The notes under the pieces were generated by a model that ran no database searches, was not told the origin of the DNA, and saw only the letters and a program-made list of their open reading frames with translations. Shown here one piece after another: positions 61,177 through 64,000 of a stretch of 64,000 nucleotides of DNA. Origin of the DNA: Nymphaea colorata (taxonomy: Eukaryota > Streptophyta > Magnoliopsida > Nymphaeales > Nymphaeaceae); NCBI RefSeq assembly GCF_008831285.2, contig NC_045148.1:5272001-5336000 (forward strand), read 5' to 3'. Position numbers and translations under genes: made by a program. Each line of letters begins with the position of its first letter. Position 1 is the stretch's first letter.

Positions 61177-61880
61177 CTTGTTTGGGTGCAGGTGGTAAAA
61201 CTTAATTTCTACTTCCTCGGTTTAAGTTAGTGTGGAGCTGGTGAGCATAATGAGCATTTCATCCTACCACCCAATAAGAGTGTTGAAACTCCATCCTTCC
61301 CCTATCTCTCTGAAATACAAGCCTGCTTTTGGTGCTTCAGAGAAAGCACCTGGTTACCCTTCAACTTGCATATTAGTGTCTCCTTTTTGCATTTACCCTT
61401 CAACTTGCGTATTAGTGTTTCCTTTTTGCATAACAGTAAGTTGGCATTCCAGGGATTCAAAATAGATACTGACCACTTACCAATCTGGTCCCACCCATTT
61501 CACCAACCCTCTCAAGGATCTTGGGTTTCAAGTTAGTGATGCTCACCAAGACAGTAAAGCAACTGCCACTATAATAGTCACGAGAAGGTCCAGCCCATGT
61601 GAATGGGATGCTGTATACATGTTACTATTACTATTGCCATTTTCCCAATAACGTGGAATGCTTCTTATATAGAATGAAGGCAGGCCTCCATGATTCTTAT
61701 CAAGTGCTAAACCTGCTTGAAATTGTCAGACAAGGACTTTTCATAGCCTATCATTTGCTTCAGCTGCTAACAGATACCAATCGTTTTTCGGAATGATAGT
61801 TCTGGCTCCTCATTCCTCAGAAGTAAAGAAAATGCAACCATATGCTTCATTAATGCTTAAATATTTAGAAACCCCCTTCT
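61177..61880. other. GC-richer stretch of possible organellar or transposon origin
   Basis: Composition is more balanced than the flanks, and two + frames (77 codons at 61232-61465; 65 codons at 61599-61796) lack known domains. A 39-bp tandem duplication lies at 61354-61431. The style of sequence is reminiscent of plant mitochondrial intergenic DNA, but I recognise no organelle gene. Confidence 0.3.
61354..61431. repeat. 39-bp tandem duplication
   Basis: 'ttacccttcaacttgcatat' and 'ttacccttcaacttgcgtat' start copies 61354-61392 and 61393-61431, both ending 'cctttttgcat'. They differ at two positions. Confidence 0.95.
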
Positions 61881-61904
61881 TGTAAATTCATTTGTTTTCC
61901 ATTA

Positions 61905-62178
61905 TTTTCTATACTCAGCCAACTTTGCATGCAGTCCCCTTTTTCCAGTTAGCCCCTGTCGAGCTTTGCCTAAGCGGATCGCTTGGTTCGATTATCTTGA
62001 TCGTTGCTCACCTGTGGTCTATGGAGGTAGAGGATGGTACATTGACTAATTCCACCCCAGATACCGATCCAACCCTGAAAGACTGAGGGAAGCTTGGGCT
62101 CCCTTTGCTCTTGCTTACGCCGAACTCTCAATGAGCTTTGCTCCCTATCTCTTTCCACCCTCATTCAAATAGCTCGAA
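61905..62178. other. GC-rich segment ending at a TA array
   Basis: About 270 bases near 50% GC are open on + (64 codons, 61892-62086) and minus (64 codons, 61970-62164) and stop abruptly at the (TA)n at 62190. Phrases such as 'gaagcttgggctccctttgc' resemble plant mitochondrial non-coding DNA. No gene was recognised, and mitochondrial transfer is only a hypothesis. Confidence 0.3.
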
Positions 62179-62186
62179 ATGGGATC

Positions 62187-62189
<3 letters not shown>

Positions 62190-62244
<55 letters not shown>
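62190..62244. repeat. (TA)27 microsatellite
   Basis: An uninterrupted TA run between the GC-rich segment and MITE-like copy E. Confidence 0.95.
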
Positions 62245-62247
<3 letters not shown>

Positions 62248-62618
62248 TGGTAGGTATCAGACCACTTGGGTAAGGGAGAAAAACTGAACCTCTTAAATTC
62301 ATGTTGAAAAATGTTTTAAAACAAAATATGGAATTTGTAATGTGTTCATAAACACTAATTGAGTACAAATATGTTTTATTTCAAGTCATTTTGTAAAAAA
62401 AAATTGATCTTTGTACAAACAAAATTGTTTATAAGATTTGTTCATAAAAACATTATTTAAGTTAGAAAGCAACTAACTTAATATCTGTGTTTGATCAAAT
62501 CACCTTAAGATCATACCCATCAGGTTAGATTATTTCAAAAAAAAATATTTCAATAATTAATTTCAATACGTCTAGTTTTTATTTCTTACTCAAGTGGTCT
62601 GGTTTTTACTGATTTTCC

Positions 62619-62626
<8 letters not shown>
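62245..62626 (+). mobile_element. Microsatellite-associated MITE, copy E
   Basis: The best preserved copy outside 18-19 kb, in the same orientation as B. Left end 'ggtatcagaccacttgggta' then 'agggagaaaaactgaacctc'. Interior 'cataaacactaattgagtac', 'aagcaactaacttaatatct', 'gatcaaatcaccttaagatc'. Right end 'cgtctagtttttatttctta', 'ctcaagtggtctggttttta' then ctgattttc. It is flanked by TA on the left and a TATATG/TG run on the right. Confidence 0.75.

Positions 62627-62650
<24 letters not shown>
62624..62650. repeat. (TG)12 microsatellite
   Basis: TG run abutting the right end of copy E. Confidence 0.95.
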
Positions 62651-62654
62651 AAAT

Positions 62655-63735
62655 CATTGTAGAAATATACAAAACCTTAAAAGTTCTATCTACCCGACCA
62701 TTTCACAACGCTACCGGCAGTATTCTCATGCCTTAACCAGAAATTGCATAATAAAACAGATTAACGTAGATAGAACATTGCACCAAAGCTATGCAGTTAC
62801 ACCTGAGAAATCAACATTTTAAATTTCTTATACTGCAGATGTGATTTCTATAGCGCAGAACCCTAGAAATCTACAGTTAACTAAAGTTGGTTTTGTAATT
62901 ATATTTGAAAGGGTAGCAGCGGAATCTTTTGGGTGAAGACATTGCTGTAGTGGAACCACTTTCACTGTGTCGGCAATATAAGAATACTTATCATGAAACA
63001 AACAAAAGTGTACTGCTTAAATTTAACGTTTAGTTGCTCAAAGTGATGGACATGCATATGTATGGAGACGATATCCTGTATTACTAATGGAATAAGATAC
63101 CTTTTTTCCATAGTGGAGTACAGTTCAAGATCAAACTCATCCAAATTAGCCCCAGCAAGGCCTCTGTACCATCACCCTAAATTTTCTGCTTTTCCAATCT
63201 TAAATTATTTTGGAATCCAGCTACATCTTGCCTCTTGGCATTGAGATAGGGGACTGGGATCAACCATTATCTGACCACTACAAAATTTATCTCATTATAT
63301 TAAACCTATACTGGTTACTAATTAAGAAATGAAATACTAGTGAGCCATGCATGAGCTGGCGGTGCAATTCTTGTTTTATCTGAAAAAAATGTATACATAT
63401 ACATACATGTACATAATAAAATTGAAATCAGCCGGCTGTTGGATGTTAATGAATTGATAATTGAAACCCCACCACTAAAGCACCATAAACTGTCATTAAA
63501 ACATAATAAACTGTGACCATATGTACCATAAACCGTTCCTAATGCAACTATGGCATGGTGCTTTTGGCAATGGTTTTCAAATATGATGTCATCAGGCAAT
63601 ATTATAAGAAGCAAATGGGTTCATCCTTGTTTAGTTGAAAAAACAGATTAATTAACCTATAGTCTTGAAGTACAGTGACATGCTCAAATGGAAAACAACA
63701 CGGTTCATGTCATCCTCATGACTGATCAGGCTAAG
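62655..63735. other. AT-rich intergenic DNA, nothing recognised
   Basis: There are short frames on both strands, the longest 98 codons on minus (63318-63614), without domains. No RNA gene or transposon ends. Confidence 0.4.
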
Positions 63736-63744
63736 AAGCATATG

Positions 63745-63930
63745 GTTACCTTGAACACTAACGGATTGTTCAACAGTAACACATTATCACTTCCCATGGA
63801 TGTGCCCTAAAAAATGTAGTAGATTCATGGAACAACAATTGTTACAGTGTTCCGTAAACCTGTCCCATTTTTTAGTCCACATTCATGGGTCAATAACAAT
63901 GTGTTACTATGCCAAATGGCTTCTAAAGAA
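63745..63930. mobile_element. MITE-like sequence, 'ctgtttggtaac' type
   Basis: 'cggattgttcaacagtaaca' on the left and 'ttactatgccaaatggcttc' on the right form rough inverted ends. Inside, 'agattcatggaac' and 'ccacattcatggg' are inverted partners. This resembles the 26.94-kb sequence and the tiny 7.12-kb element. The window ends soon after, and no target duplication was found. Confidence 0.45.
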
Positions 63931-64000
63931 AGGTCCATCAGGTTGTCCTTCAAAGTTGCTAGAAGACCTTCAAAAATATCGATTAGATGGTTCCCCGTAT

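Overview
The window is nuclear DNA of a flowering plant. It is AT-rich and gene-poor. It holds one intact protein gene, a GRAS transcription factor of the SCARECROW-LIKE 23 type, in a single GC-rich exon. The rest is long (TA)n, (TG/CA)n and (GA/CT)n microsatellites, miniature inverted-repeat elements (MITEs), decayed plant LINE reverse transcriptases and other transposon debris. I cannot name the species. No bacterial operon, CRISPR array, rRNA or convincing tRNA gene was seen.

Layout. 1-5300: AT-rich intergenic DNA with a small GC-rich patch near 4.2 kb. 5.3-7.0 kb: a decayed LINE whose reverse-transcriptase and zinc-knuckle motifs can still be read in broken frames. 7.1-13.4 kb: several small inverted-repeat elements, three of them with readable 8-9 bp target-site duplications (7.1, 9.9 and 12.2 kb), and a CA/TA microsatellite. 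14.4-17.1 kb: the SCL23-like gene with its CT-rich leader and 3' flank. 18.0-19.3 kb: three tandem copies of a MITE-like family embedded in TA/CA microsatellites. 20.0-20.3 kb: a second LINE remnant. 22-31 kb: more MITEs, microsatellites and short exact tandem duplications. 33.5-35.5 kb: a degenerate 130-158 bp tandem repeat and a small cluster of hairpins. 36-45 kb: mostly featureless AT-rich DNA. 45-51 kb: a MITE, two parallel arrays of CACTA-like subterminal repeats about 3 kb apart, and an LTR/primer-binding-site remnant. 52.5-52.9 kb: a minisatellite. 53-56 kb: two unassigned open or exon-like pieces and a CT/TA microsatellite. 58.2-60.9 kb: a diverged segmental duplication whose first copy carries another microsatellite-associated element. 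60.9-62.2 kb: a fresh 146-149 bp tandem duplication, a 39 bp one, and a GC-richer stretch that may be organelle-derived. 62.2-64.0 kb: one more microsatellite-flanked element and a MITE.

The only gene with a predictable role is the SCL23-like regulator, which in model plants acts with SHORT-ROOT and SCARECROW in endodermis and bundle-sheath identity. The most distinctive non-genic signal is a family of at least six elements (13.2, 18.1, 18.5, 18.9, 58.6 and 62.3 kb) that abut dinucleotide microsatellites and carry a duplicated terminal motif. They recall the microsatellite-targeting Micron elements of rice, but I could not test homology.
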